A DNA stretch of 64,000 bases from Onchidella celtica (GCA_963931925.1 OZ007571.1:60390125-60454124); one strand, 5' to 3'. Positions 48,366 through 60,972 are shown, numbered from the stretch's first letter. The notes: generated by a model from the sequence alone, not told the origin. A program made the numbers and translations.

Positions 48366-49057
48366 AATATACTATAAAAAAAAACAAGAAACAAACAAAC
48401 TAGGCCTAAACATGTGTCACCCATTAAAGTCAAATCAATACGTTGTCCTTGAGTCGGTAAAAATACTCAACATTTGAACTACATTTTCACTATATCTTGT
48501 TCAGAAGAGCTAAAACTTTGAAGACAAATTTCTCACAAGTGGAGTCAACAGTTGTCAATAGAACGCTTGTCCAAGTTGTATTCAGAGAGTACAATAAGCT
48601 GGTGGAGGCGAGAAGATGAAAGTAAAAGAGAATGGAAGAGTGTGCTTAAATTTAGCTGAGCAATCCAAACACTGTACTTGTATGTGTCCCAGAATTAGGA
48701 AGTCGGGAAACTTTGTTCTCATCCAGACTGTGTTAAATTGATAATTCGTGGTGTAAGTAAAATTAAACTTTCAAATTTGATTATTTAAAATGGACACCAA
48801 AAGATATTGCAAATCATTACAGTGGTAAAATTAATGTACTTATTATGAATAAAATGAAATACAATGAAACAATAATTCATGTATATTAATTTAGTTCTAA
48901 TGTTTGGTTTAATAGCTTTCTTTGTCTTGGTTAACGCAAAGCTGTGAAAAAGCATAAAGTGTTAAGATGCTAAGAAGAGATAGGTTGCATGTAAAAGCAA
49001 CTTTTTTTCTTCTTTATCATACTAAATAAATAAACTAGATGTATGATTTTGAAACGC

Positions 49058-49150
49058 TATTGTTAGGGGACCGTAGTGTAATTGCAAAGCCGAATAGAGA
49101 AAATATTGAGTTGTGTTCACTGCCCATCTGTAGCTTATTATGTAAAATAC
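49058..49150. mobile_element. Partial GTTGTTAGGG-type MITE
   Basis: ATTGTTAGGGGACCGTAGT followed by GAATAGAGAAAATATTGAGT matches the left part of 24313-24590. The 220-bp insert is missing here and the right end is not clear. Confidence 0.4.
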
Positions 49151-50579
49151 TTGGACACAATAAAACTCTCAAAGTTGAATGGACAGAAACAGGTGGCAGG
49201 TCGCAGTAGGACCGAAGAACATGCAGTTTGTCTACAGCAGTGGTTCTCAACGTGGGCGATATCATCCCCCGGGGAGCGACTTTGAATTCCAAGTGTGGGG
49301 GGGGGGGTGAAAATGAAGGAAAGGGCGTCAAGGGGGCGAAAATGGTGGTGGGGGTGGCGATTTTCTTTTTTTTTTTTTAAAGGAGGAGGGGAGTGAAGAC
49401 ATGGATAGAGGATTATTGGGGGGGGGGGGGATGTTACAGCGCAGTCATTAACTTATTCAACAGCACGCGGGTTTGGGTTTTATGAACAGAAAAGGCCAGC
49501 TATTTCTGTTAGTGCATTTGATAAAAAATGCTTTCTGTTTTATAATGAATAAGCAAGTATATATAGCCTATTGTCATTAACAATTCTTTGATAAACTTTA
49601 CATCGTAATTTGTGTGTAGTCTGTCTTCTTGTGAAATATATCTGTTGGCTTTGGGTAAGGCTTTTTTGGGGGGGGGGAGGGGGGGGGGCGAGGACAAAAA
49701 ATTTGGAGCTTATAAAGGAGGCAATCGCCTGAGAAAAACTGAGAACCACAAGGCAAGGCCACATGAGGCAAAATTGAGGTTGGGGCGGAGGGGGGGGGGG
49801 GGTTGGCGCGGAATAGGCCATCGTTCCTGGCGAGTCAATACATTGTTTTTATTTGAATAACGATAATAATAATAAGAAGAACGCATCTTGGTAGTTTTCT
49901 CCCAGGTCGGGGAAATGTACTGCAGAGCTCTGTGGGAGTAGGTCAGTAATATATTCTTTTTAATAAAGAAAGACAGCAACACACTCAGGCAGGGCATTGG
50001 GAAAGAGTGAGCGGTTTCCTAATCACCAACACAGTAATTCAATTCAATCCCCTGCATTTTTCTCAACCACTCGTGCATTATTCTGGTTACTCGGTGATAC
50101 TTTATTCACCAGCACTCACAAACACGAACACACTCACATTGCATTGGCTGTATTATTAAAATTTGTACTCAACGGTGTGGGTCAAGGTTTCTCCAGTGAA
50201 ATGGTGTTGAAAACGTTATCGCCTCATGCTATCCGATCATACTTTTTTTTTTTTAATGCTTCAGACCCACGGAAAGAGTCAGTTTTGTGAGTGCAGTGAC
50301 TCTGTAAAAGCTAAACTTATTTCAGTGACAGATGAATTACCGTCGAAGGTATGGTGTGTTTTTCAAGGAGTTCTACTACACTCGCCTTACAAAACTCTTG
50401 CCAGGATTAAGGAGGACCTATAAAGGAGTGAAGACTTTACAGCTTTAGTTGCAGTCAAGACTGTTGTTTTTGTCTGCACAGCATGACATGGTGAGCTTAT
50501 AGGGGTTGATGGCAGGTAGGGCTGTTTATTTGATCATAAGATTTAGTGCATTTTTTTTTGTTAATGAAAACTTGGCCTT
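49151..50579. other. Spacer around hAT-like MITE, no gene seen
   Basis: Outside the MITE (49238-49750) it matches 24591-25571 of unit 1 and has several G-runs. Glycine/proline-rich frames here come from those runs. Confidence 0.4.
49238..49750. mobile_element. hAT-like nonautonomous DNA transposon
   Basis: The left end CAGTGGTTCTCAACGTGGG and right end AAAACTGAGAACCACA form short inverted repeats matching the CAGTGGTTCTCAA tip common in hAT/Charlie-type elements. Unit 1 lacks the insert (GTCTGCAGTCTCAGGC near 24686). No clear 8-bp target duplication remains. The interior is G-rich, without transposase. Confidence 0.65.
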
Positions 50580-50632
50580 CTCCCTCTCTCTCTCTCTCTC
50601 CCTCTCTCTCCCTCCCCCCCTCTCTCTCTCTT
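50580..50632 (+). repeat. Interrupted (CT)n tract
   Basis: Short CT runs are broken by CCC. This is the same locus as the long perfect array at 25572-25717. Confidence 0.9.
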
Positions 50633-52210
50633 TGTGGAAAGGGGGATGGGATGATTTAGGGTTAAGCTTAATGAACATGAATCCTTTTTCTGTCGTACTT
50701 ATACTGGAACTGACCAAATAAAGAGCTCCTTTGAGAACGTTTATTTTACGTTGCATTTTGAAAGGCTTTAATAATTATGTATGTTGTAACTTGTGCAGAT
50801 CATCTGCAAGACCAAACCAAAAAAAATGTTAGCTTTAAGAAAACCCTACTGGATTTTCAACACCGTTGACATACCACATACCACTCATCTGCGAAGGTCA
50901 AATTTAATTTACGTAACAGAATAAATCATCATACACTGAAAGGTATAAAAGAAAAAAGAATTGTCTCGCTAATTTTAAACTCTATTAAAAACATGTCAAT
51001 AGGATGAGTGTCAATTTGTATTTCACTATCTTGATAAAAATACAGATCAAATAAGATGGTAAAACGAAATCAAAAACCATGCATACTGTAAAATTATTGA
51101 GGTCATCTATATCTAATACATGTGCCATTGTCTGCTTTTCATCGGTGTGACCAATTTGACAGTAACCTGAAGTAGAGAAAAGATCTAAATGTATTAGATT
51201 TTGAGACAAGGAAGGTGAGCGTTACTGACGAAAATGGTTAAATGGTTAGGCCTAAATTAAAATATTTTCTGGCACCGTCTGATTTTTCCGTCACTACTTG
51301 GCTCTTCTTTATGTTTTAGATTAGGCTGACGAGTAGAGAACAGATCTCCAGCGTTTTACACTTCCTTTTGTGATGGCCAATTGGCAAAGGATGATGTTGG
51401 CTCAATTTAGTCTCTGGTAAAGTTCACTATATTTATGGCTTATTATATAATTGATATATTATGTAACGTGTATAACTGATGAAGGGAAGGAATCCGAGAA
51501 AATAGCAATATTTGAAGGGAAGAGCCGTTAACTCCCTTTTATTAACCAAAAAAAAAATGTACCCGTTCTCTTATAATTGTGTTACTTTCTGAAGCCTACT
51601 AAAATGTGTGTACCACAAAAAAGATGAATAAAAAATAGGGGCACAACAAGCACAGATGGAGCTCCTTCAGAAAACTAACAAATCTAACACTGTTGACGTT
51701 GTCTCCTTGCAGCTGGTAACCCTATGGAAATCCGACACTTAGGAATAATGTCAAGTTGGCACATTGGAATGACATCATTCCTATGTAGATCCCCTGGTTG
51801 TGACATTGCGGTGACATCAGTCTGATGTAGGGAATCCATTCCTATGGTAACCCTACCAACCTTACAGAAATCCTATATATCTCTATGATTAACATAGGGA
51901 TGCTGTCTAAGCTTAGCTTGATTTTCAGTAGGATCTAGGTCTAGATTTCCTGATGAGTTCCTGATGTCTTTGAACTCTTACAATTCTTATTTCTTTTTGT
52001 TTGTGATTAAAAGAGTAAACTGTAGGGTCAGTGATTGGTAACAGGGATAAAGACAGATTAGAATTTGATTTAGGGTTAGCTTTAGGGATTGTCTGGGTGG
52101 TCTGAACGTCCAGAACTCTTCCCATCCTAATTCTTGTGGTGCTGTGATGGCAGTGTAGTTGTTTCAAAAGAATGCACAGTACATTAAAAGCACAGATTAT
52201 CATGATGTAA
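50633..52210. other. AT-rich spacer with one dispersed repeat, no gene seen
   Basis: It matches 25718-27298. The ~220-bp dispersed repeat lies at about 51710-51905 and is longer here than at 26855. Confidence 0.45.
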
Positions 52211-53870
52211 ATGTAAGTGATCAAAGTATTTTGAATCATTTTGATATTCTAGTTTGTAATGTGGTCAAGTAACCTTAACTCTTTATTTTTTTAAAAGATC
52301 CATTAAATAGTATAATTTGATGTCATCTTTGCCAAACATTTTCAAGTGTAGTTTTTAGAATATTTTACAACATATCCTTTGTGCGGTGTTTACTAAATTA
52401 GTTAGCACCATTTGCAACCAGAACAAAGTGTAATCCTGTCTGCCTATCACTTGTGGGTGTACCTTAAGAAAAGGGAATAGCCTAAGTGTCACCTCTTTGA
52501 ATCTTCGTGCACAAGTTCTATGAAACTTGCATACATGAATTCTCACATGTAGATAGCATGCATCTTATTTAATCATCATCATCATTGCCTTTCTCACCCT
52601 GGATCAGGGTATAGGCCACCAACAAACACTTTCCATCCCTCTCTATCATGGGCCAGTCTCTTTACATTATTCCAAGTCTTTCCGCTTCGTTGCACATCAT
52701 TTTCTCTGGCTCTTCTCCACGTTCCGCGCGGCCTTCCTCTTGATCTCTTGCCCTGGGGATTCCAATCCAATACCTTCTTCGTGATGCTGTTTCCTGGCCT
52801 CCTGAGAGTGTGGCCGATCCATCTCCATCGCCTCCTACCAATTTCCTCTCTGACTGGGTTCTGTCTTGTTCTTTTCCATACAATTTCATTGCTGACCTTG
52901 TCTGTCCATCTGATCTTAAGTAGCTTCCTCAAACATCTGTTGATGAAAACTTGGATTCTCTTTATGCAGGCCTGGGACGCATTCCAAGTCTCACATCCAT
53001 ACAACAGGACTGACTTCACGTTCGAGTTGAATATCCTCAGCTTTGTTTTTAGAGATATATCCTTGGTTCTCCAAATCTTGCTTAAGGATGTGAAAGCTGC
53101 CTGTGCCTTTCCAATTCGTGCTTTGACTTCTGCCTCTGTTCCTCCCTTATTGTCAATGATACTACCAAGATAGCAGAAGGACTCTACATCTTCCAGTGGT
53201 TGATCTCCTACTTTGACTTGTTCGCTTAGATCTTATTTAATGCACAGTTTTAATTTCTGATTGATTAAGAAAATAACATTCTGTTACAAGGCTTTGAAAA
53301 GATGAACACATGGAGCCCACCCGGCTATATGACGCCAGGTTTCACTAATGTTCACAAATGATAAAATGTGATAAATGCAGTGGATCACCTGTCCTTCTTG
53401 TAAGTGATCAAAGTATTTTGAATCATTTTGTGTTCTAGTTTCTACAGGGGTCAAGTAACATTAACTCTTTATTTTTTTCAAAGTTTACTATTAGAATAAT
53501 TTTGATGCCAACTGGACAATACATTTTCAAGTGTAGTTCTTAGAATGTTTTACAACATATTCTTTATCCAGCTGTACCAGAAAAAAGTGTATCGGTCGTA
53601 GTTTGGTTGGTGTTTACTAAAATACTTAACATTATTTGGCCAAACTGGAACAAAGCAAAGTCCCATCTGGCGGTCGCTTGTGACTGCATTGTAAGAAAAC
53701 GGAATGAATCTTCACATGTAAGTTTTAAGAAGCTTACACATAAAAATTCACACATACATAGATAGCTTGTATTTTATGTAATGCCCACTTTTAATTTCTG
53801 GTTGATTGAAGGAATAAAATTCTGTTTCAAGGCAACCCATACAGCCAAGTGAGGCCTGGATTCTAGATGG
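52211..53870 (+). repeat. ~500-bp tandem repeat, two repeats, split by a LINE (unit 2)
   Basis: Repeats start at about 52213 and 53402 with TAAGTGATCAAAGTATTTTG. The first is interrupted by the RTE LINE at 52574-53229. Confidence 0.65.
52574..53229 (-). mobile_element. RTE-clade LINE, 5'-truncated, recent
   Basis: On the minus strand the whole 656 bp is open down to a stop at about 52594: LSEQVKVGDQPLEDVESFCY, LGSIIDNKGGTEAEVKARIG, then SVLLYGCETWNASQACIKRI and WRWIGHTLRRPGNSITKKVL, DWNPQGKRSRGRPRGTWRRA. These are hallmarks of the C-terminal part of RTE-type reverse transcriptases. A (TGA)n-type tail ends the element at 52574. A 12-bp target duplication, ATCTTATTTAAT, flanks it (52562-52573 and 53230-53241). 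Unit 1 keeps the empty site at about 27640. Confidence 0.93.
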
Positions 53871-54669
53871 AAACACCGGCTGTGGCAGTGCATGTCGCTT
53901 TTTCATAGTACGCCTGAAAAAAGTTGGAATTTTTTTAAGGCACTGGCTAGACAAAGGATATCCTCATTCATTGAGTCAGCACATATCAGTTACTGTATGC
54001 ATGAACTTGGTGTAAATCCGCCAGTTTTGCATCATGGCATCTGCTTAGTAGTGCTTATGGTCACCTAGGTGTAAAACTCAAATTTAATTGATATGCATGA
54101 ACAAAATTTATAGTAATTATACCTACCCCTTAATATGCATCAATTGCCACTTACCGCTGTAACAAAAATTGTCATTACACATGCACAGAACTTGTGTCAG
54201 CCAATCCCAGCGACTTGACACTGTGAGAAACTCAGTCACACATACGCAGTAATGATGTAAACAAAGTAGAGGCTGCTGAGTGTGAGGCGAATAATGCAGA
54301 CACTTTGGCATTCATTGTAGCGTGTTCTTGCTGTTTATCATCTCATGGTTTGAAATGGAGAAAACAAAGAAAGTAACTAATATTTTATCCCACAATATTA
54401 TCATTTTGTGAAGTGGAAACTTTTTTGTTTGATGAGGAAAATTTCTTTTTTCCTCTCTTCCGTACTTCTTCAAAACATTAAGCCCACGCTGGAGACAACA
54501 TCAGCGATGGATTTTGAAGTTTCATTTTCATTAGTAACAGAATGTTGCAATTTTGCTAATTAGAATTATAACCCTGAATCAAATAAGGATGGGAGAGTTG
54601 ACAAGGAGCGGGAAAAATTAAATGCTTAAGCTTACTCTTATCTTTTCTTAATTCTGGGTAGATTCTATC
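53871..54669. other. Spacer up to the unit 2/unit 3 junction, no gene seen
   Basis: It matches 28261-29037 and flows into the first 345-bp repeat of unit 3 at about 54670. Confidence 0.45.
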
Positions 54670-56150
54670 AAATTCCGGACTAAATTCTTTGAGACAATTG
54701 CACAAATTCTGTTGAAAAGGCATATTTATATTTTCTTTTTGGATCTGTAAGGCGGCAATATAAGATTTGTTCTTTCAGGATTGATGGTGATAGCGATCGG
54801 GCTTAATAGCAGATGCCACTTTCGTATGCTCGTTAAGCACTACCTAGCCGATTTAGACATTTGGACAAAGTGTAAAGTTACGAACCCCTTTGTATGTGTA
54901 TGTATGTAGGCTTCTGGAAAGCTCTGGCAGGCCGAATAGTGTTTTGCACCAATGCGTTGTTTCTATCCACCATGTAATCGGCTTCTCTTATCTTTTTTCA
55001 AATTTTTGGTAGATCTCTATCAAATTTCGGACTAAATACGTTGAGCCAATTGTACAAATTTTTTTGAAAGGGCATATTTTCTTCATAGATCTGCAAGGCG
55101 GCAATAGAATTTGTTCTTTCAGGATTGATGGTGATAGCGATCAGGCTTAATAGCAGATGCCACTTTCGTATGCTCGTTAATCACTACCTAGCAGATTTAG
55201 TCATTTGGGCAAAGTGTAAAGTTAGAAAACCCCTTTGTATGTGTATGTAGGCTTATGGAAAGCACTGACATGCCGAATAGTGTTTTGCACCAATGCGATG
55301 GGTCTATCAAGGGACAAGGTGGTCTAGAGGCAAGGTGCTCGCCTCTCATGCCAAGGGTCCCGGGTTCTAAACCCGGGCAGTGCAGGCATGTTGGAAATTG
55401 GATTTTTCTCATATTTTCAAGTCCCTGGTCCTATTTGGGGGTAGGATCGAGTACCTAGTCTTCTCGGATAAGGCCGAAAAAATTCGGAGGGCCCGTGTGC
55501 ACGTTGCGCACGTTAAAGATACCTTGGCAGTTGGAAATCGTAAAGAGCAGGCCGAAAGGCCGCTGCCCGGGCAAAATTGAAAATTGAAATTAATAGATTA
55601 AAATTCATCCATATCATCCCCCCCCCGCCAGAATTTATTATTCATTATTAAATATATATTGTTATTAATAAATATTCAAATATTATTTGAGTTGTGTGAA
55701 CTGATGTGAGTTGTGAACTGCGCCTAACAGGCTGCGTTACAATTTGCTCTGAGATAGAGAGATAGAGTGAGCGAGACAGGGAGAGAGAAAGAAGCAGTGC
55801 AGTGTGTTGAGCGCTTTGCAGGCAGCTCCATTCTGCTCTGTGGTTGACATGTTGTTTCTGTAAAGCGCATAGAGCATTTTAAATGGATATGCGCTATATA
55901 AATGCTATACATTATTATTATTATTATTATCCACCATGTAATCGGCTTCACTCATCTTTTTTTAATTTTTGGTAGATCTCTATCAAATTTCGGACTAAAT
56001 ACGTTGATTCAATTAGGCTATACAAATTCTGCTGAGAGGGCATATTTTCTTCGTAGATCTGCAAGGCGGCAATAGGATTTGTTCTTTCAGGATTGATAGT
56101 GATAGGGATCAGGCTTAATAGCAGATGCCACTTTTGTATGCACGTTAAGC
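54670..56150 (+). repeat. ~345-bp tandem repeat, three repeats, one interrupted (unit 3)
   Basis: Repeats start at 54670, 55022 and about 55985. The second is split by the insertion at 55310-55930. Unit 3 has one repeat more than units 1 and 2. Confidence 0.8.
55310..55930 (+). mobile_element. SINE with an added L2/CR1-like 3' tail (composite or nested)
   Basis: The first ~295 bp is the tRNA-derived SINE (box A near 55320, box B variant GGTTCTAAACC near 55366, body to GGGCAAAATTGAAAATTGAA). After a short C-run, an unrelated 3' part ends in GCGCTATATAAATGCTATAC and (ATT)n at 55915-55930, as in many L2/CR1 LINE tails. The flanks rejoin the 345-bp repeat (GGGTCTATC and CCACCATG). Confidence 0.75.
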
Positions 56151-57115
56151 GCTACCTTTTGTGTTCAAAGGTCCAGAATTTGTGCATTATAATATATATA
56201 AATTTATTCATTTTTTGATGAATGCCAATTTCATTTTGGAGACTCGTCATTTTTTATTGTTCTCCGTCCAACTGACAAATTGCTTTTATTTCTCCATAGT
56301 GAATATTGTGATTTGGCTGTTGGATTATTTGAGTTTGTGATCACAATAAAAAATTCTGTTCTCCAAAATTTTCTTTTTTTTTTCATTGTTTGTTTTCGGT
56401 AAATTTTTGAAAATGTATAATTCGGAAAAAGTCCAAGCTAACATATAAAACTTGTTCATGCATTTCATTTTTTGCTGTTTCTTGTCTCAACAATTATCTT
56501 ATTTCCATTTTCAAATCTCGATTAGTTAATGTTGTTAAATGTGCTTAGCCCTTCTCCTTCGGAATGGATAATCTTTTTTGTATCGATTTGGTTCCTTAAT
56601 ACTGAATAATGGTGTCATTCCCAAGTCATGTTGATATTTATATTTACAAACAGGAAACAAAAAATTACGAAAAAAAAGAGGTGTGATGAGAAAAATGTAA
56701 CTGTAGAGAAAGAAAATGGGGATGTGGAGGGATTTTTCAAAAATAAATATTGATTTCGTTATCATATTTAAAGAAGTTATTGGAAGTCGATTAATTAAGT
56801 AGTATCGATTCCCACTTCCGGTTTGTAATAAAAACCAAGACAGTGACAAGGGCAAAGGTAGATAATCATGTTCTTGAGTTGTTAATATTTTGAAACTGCA
56901 AAATTTTGAAGTCTGTTTATCAAGAGGTGCATATCTTTAAGGAATAACGATAAACCCAAGTGTTTGAATGAAAACAAAAAGTTTTGAGTAAGGTTGATAA
57001 AGGAATAAATTTAATATATCAGTTTATGCATAATGAGATCAAACCCATAATGAAAGACAATGTATGGATTCTGTGTCATATAAGAAAACCCAAAATATAT
57101 TTATAGTACAGATAT
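56151..57115. other. AT-rich spacer, no gene seen
   Basis: It matches about 1107-2040 of unit 1. Confidence 0.5.
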
Positions 57116-57129
57116 ATTTATAGTACAGA

Positions 57130-57599
57130 GGGGGACAAGGTGGTCTAGAGGCAAGGTGCTCGCCTCTCATGCCAAGGGTCCCGGGTTCTAAACCCGGGCA
57201 GTGCAGGCATGTTGGAAAGTGGATTTTTCTCATATTTTCAAGTCCCTGGTCCTATTGGGGGGTAGGATCGAGTAGTTCTTGGAAATTGGATTTTTCTCAT
57301 ATTTTCAAGTCCCTGGTCCTATTGGGGGGTAGGATCGAGTACCTAGTCTTCTCGGATAAGGACGAAAAAATTCGGAGGGCCCGTGTGCACGTTGCGCACG
57401 TTAAAGATACCTTGGCAGTTGGAAATCGTAAAGAGCAGGCCGAAAGGCCGCTGCCCGGGCAAAATTGAAATTAATAGATTAAAATGTATTCATTATCTCC
57501 CCCCCCCCCCCCCCCGGCCAGAACAAGAAATAATAAAACAAGTAAAGTGAGGTGTAAATGCCAAGGGCAGCGAACCTCCTAAAATAAAGAGCTCAAATC
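57130..57599 (+). mobile_element. tRNA-derived SINE with 14-bp target duplication
   Basis: The duplication ATTTATAGTACAGA is at 57116-57129 and 57600-57613. The head and body match the other SINE copies. A ~67-bp piece (GGAAAxTGGATTTTTCTC to GGATCGAGTA) is tandemly doubled at about 57216-57340. A C-run near 57500 precedes the tail. It is absent from units 1 and 2 at 2040/31080. Confidence 0.88.
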
Positions 57600-57602
57600 A
57601 TT

Positions 57603-57945
57603 TATAGTACAGAACAGCCACTTTGGGGAAACTCGGGTGGCTCCTGATACTGGCTCCTGCTTCCATGTAGCGTCGAGGTCGGCGGTCGACCAAGGTACTC
57701 GCACGGCTAGTCCCTTGAGGCGCTTCTGAGGGACTGAGAGTTGGGGTGGAGTTTGGTCGGGGGTAGGCCGGACAAAACATACGGATTAGAACCTACTTCC
57801 TTAGATCTTAAGGGGCAACTGGTACTTTAGTATTAGACTTAGGATCGTCCATGTCATGGGAAAAGTGCTCTCGCAACCACATATTCAAACGGCACATGTA
57901 GTGTAGCTATGTAGGGTAATGTGTGCTGGAGTCCCCGTGCCACTT
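57603..57945. other. GC-rich conserved block (unit 3)
   Basis: This is the counterpart of 2045-2450 with a ~45-bp loss after CGGCTAGTC. The rest is very similar, arguing for slow change or late homogenisation. Confidence 0.5.
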
Positions 57946-58302
57946 TTTTTTTCTTTCTTAAAATTTCCCGAGTGTGTTTCCTTAAAGTGAGCAGTTCTAT
58001 TTTTAATACATGTGCTTTTGGCTGTGCTTTGTTTACCTCTTTTTGACTTTGTTTTGAGGGAGGGATTTCTCTCTTACTTTATTAATGACACTGGTTTAAA
58101 CTCTTGGAAGACAAGACATGGATATTTTAACACTCCCTCAAAGAATCTTAAAGAAGGTATAATGCACTTTTCTATTTTTTGTCGAGTTAAGACTGTTGAT
58201 GGGGAGCAGGTTGATTGTGTCTTTTCAATTTAATGAGGCTATATCAGAGATGATGCTTGAACCGCCCTTCAACAACCATTATAATTAGACTGATTCTAAA
58301 TA

Positions 58303-59082
58303 CAGCAGTCTCCGTCTAAGAACTCGCCGCCTTAGAACCCGCTGTTGCCGCGAAACCGAATTTTTTCACTGTAATTTACATGCGTAAGAACCCACCCTGA
58401 AACGAAAAATTTGACCGAGAGATGAGCACACTTTTACGTAAAATGTCCATTATATTAAACACAAAATTCTCTTTCAAGTAGACAGGATAAAACAAAGTCA
58501 CACAGGACAGTGAAAGAGAACGGGTGGAGGGAACGTAGAGGGAGGCGAACCATATAAAGGATGGAGCCTAGTTACATCTTTCGTGTGCAAGCAGGCCACT
58601 CCTAGACTAAATTAGCACACTCACCACCTAACATCTATTGTTGTCTGACTCGAGGGGCAGAATTTTATACGTAATTGACCATGTGCTTGGTTTGCATGGC
58701 ACATGTACTTGGGGCTGATTGTGATTATTACACAGGGTGTCACTGGCCCTCATGTTGTCTAAAATCGGCATCTGTGATTCACAACTTGATTGTTCAGTTT
58801 GAATCATTCCATTCGCTACACATCACTGTCAGAAAAGAGCAATCTGCTAGCCATAAGTCGTAACTTTGACCATTCGCAAAAAAAAAAAATTAAAGAAAAA
58901 AAATGTCCAACGCATAGTTTTCATTATGAGGTCACGACCCAGGTCCGAGCATTCAAGGAAGATAAGCCATGGACACGGGTGGTCATGGGTGGCATCCTTT
59001 GGCATCCGCCTAAGTGCCCGGTCTGCCTAAGAACCCGCTTTTTCTGTCTCCCGTTGACCGGGTTCTTAGACGGAGACTACTG
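58303..59082. mobile_element. pogo-like MITE (unit 3)
   Basis: This is the counterpart of 2816-3620. The ends are CAGCAGTCTCCGTCTAAGAA and CGGAGACTACTG, with TA flanks. Several CCTAAGAACCCG subrepeats are intact, and one near 58400 is missing. Confidence 0.85.
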
Positions 59083-60169
59083 TACTATAAATGCCGGCGG
59101 GGGCCAACAGCATTAGCCTATGGCCCCTGAAAAACAAAAGGACCTCATCCTACTATAAATGCCGGGAGACGTAAGATAGATTGGACCCACTCCTGAACAG
59201 AATCTAAACTTTGGAAATCTCATACCTTGCATCCCCTTTCTCACAGGCAATCATATTAGTCTTGTCCCCGTAATATCCCTAATGAGTGATACCCATTGGA
59301 ATGCCTCCTTAATTTGCTCCAATCTGAGAAAGATTTCCGTTTGAGACGGGGATGGACTTTAAAAGAAAATTCTAACCCTAGTCACAAAAATCCAATACTC
59401 GAATGCTACGACAATAATACACATCTACGCCAACATTGCGACTGACAGTGGATTTTTCCTGGGAATGTAGAATAGCTGGGCATGCAATGTATTTCAATCT
59501 GTTCAAATTTTAGTTTGAACTTGCCTTCAGAGAGATTTCAGTAACATATCCTCTTTTTCTCTTTTCTTTCTTTTTGCTTTCTTGCCGCTTCTTTCTTCAA
59601 ACTTCACGATTTTGAGCATCGTTTTGAGTGGGTTGATGTTCCAGTCTAACAATATGATTATCTCATTTACAGATTTGTAGAACATGCAGTTCTTTCTGAC
59701 TCTCTGCTTATCGAATCCACTGACATGCGGAATACCGTATTGGATCCACCCAGACCTGTGGAAGATGGCGGACGAAGAGACGGGGCCACATTATCTACAA
59801 GTGCCGACTCCGCCTTCCTGCTGTAGGCTACATGTGGCCGCTTAATGCCCCAGATGAAATGCGGTTGAGGTGAGCAGAGAAAGGGGAGATGTCCATATCA
59901 TTAGGGTGTGGGCTAAAGTGAATTCAGCCCCCCATTTTTCTATGCATCCATATTCTGCTATTCCCAGAGCAAAACCAAATCCCTCCGTAACAGTTTATAT
60001 TGCAAACTGCGGGAGCTCACAAATTCCCACAGGGACTCGACTTTAGGAGTGGCCATGCACGGGGGGGCTGGGGGGGGGGGGAGGGGGAGGGAGAGTCGCC
60101 GAGGGATGAGTTAGTCTTCTATAAACATGTTTTTTTTGGTGTTTTTTTACGGTATTTTTTACAATTACT
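59083..60169. other. Spacer incl. exon-like block (59673-59826), no gene seen
   Basis: It matches 3621-4686. The exon-like frame reads FVEHAVLSDSLLIESTDM and stops at the same place as in units 1 and 2. A G-run lies near 60070. Confidence 0.45.
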
Positions 60170-60972
60170 TACAATTCCCTGCCTAGAATTCTGGCTAAAG
60201 GGACATGGCTTTTCTTTTTATGGACCGTGTGAAAATAACAGGTGATTTTTTAAATGAAATTGGAAGGCGCAAACTTGCCCTGCGCAGGAGAAGTTTGGGG
60301 GGCTAAACTGAACTTTTACCAGAGTGTGAAATTGTCTTTGAAGACTGGCATTTTGGGAGAATTCTTATCTTTCATTAACATTGTACAGCTGTTATCTATG
60401 GTCTTTTAAGGAACCTATCACCAGTGTGAACCATTGTATTAGTGTGGCTCGGTCCACCATAGTCCAGTGGAATGCTACTTTGATGATATATGTTCCCACC
60501 ATTTAATCAGTAATCCTTACCATATTGGGGGCCCCTGACCAGGTCGTTGAGATTGACAAGAGCTTGGTGGCAAAGAGGAAGCAGAAAAAGATTAGATCTG
60601 CCGCTACTCTGCTGCCATTAGTTACCCAGAGAATTTGCTCCTGGCAACATAATTCATTCTGATGGATTGCCATCATACAATAATATTGCAATTGTTCCAG
60701 TGCAACCTCCTTTTGAGCGCTTGGTGGTATTTCACATCCAGAATTTTGTGGATTCCGTGGCGGGTGTTTGCACCAAGCACGTGGAATGTTATTGCAAAAA
60801 CTGTAAGAAACATTATGTAGCTGGTGTGCACAACACCATGCTTTCTGGCCATTTGGATGAATTCATGTGGAGGGAGAGATTCGGAAAGAACCCACAGGAT
60901 TGTTTGAATAATATTCTTCTTCACCTGTCCCAGTGGTATCCCTTGCCATATTTCTACCGTAATCTATCATAA
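60170..60972 (+). mobile_element. Merlin DNA transposon remnant with C-terminus (unit 3)
   Basis: It has the same fragments and internal loss as in units 1 and 2. Here the frame from about 60660 continues past YLDEFMWRE into RFGKNPQDCLNNILLHLSQW and stops at 60970-60972, which is where family members end (IxxWYPx). So unit 3 keeps the original 3' part that units 1 and 2 lost. The N-terminal piece is CLEFWLKGHGFSFYGPCEN near 60185. Confidence 0.8.

Larger units (their letters stand above)
29038..54669 (+). repeat. Segmental duplication, unit 2
   Basis: This is the second head-to-tail unit. Anchors are 1 to 29038, 2816 to 31832, 6777 to 35798, 10108 to 39226, 17065 to about 44881 and 27299 to about 52211. 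It is shorter than unit 1 because it lacks the 11.25-16.9 kb block and a 1.8-kb block found at 19.6-21.4 kb. It gained an LTR element, a CR1-like LINE, an RTE LINE and a hAT-like MITE. Confidence 0.93.

Noticed and set aside
49612-50000. Gly- and Pro-rich frames
   Set aside because: They come from G-runs inside and next to the hAT-like MITE.
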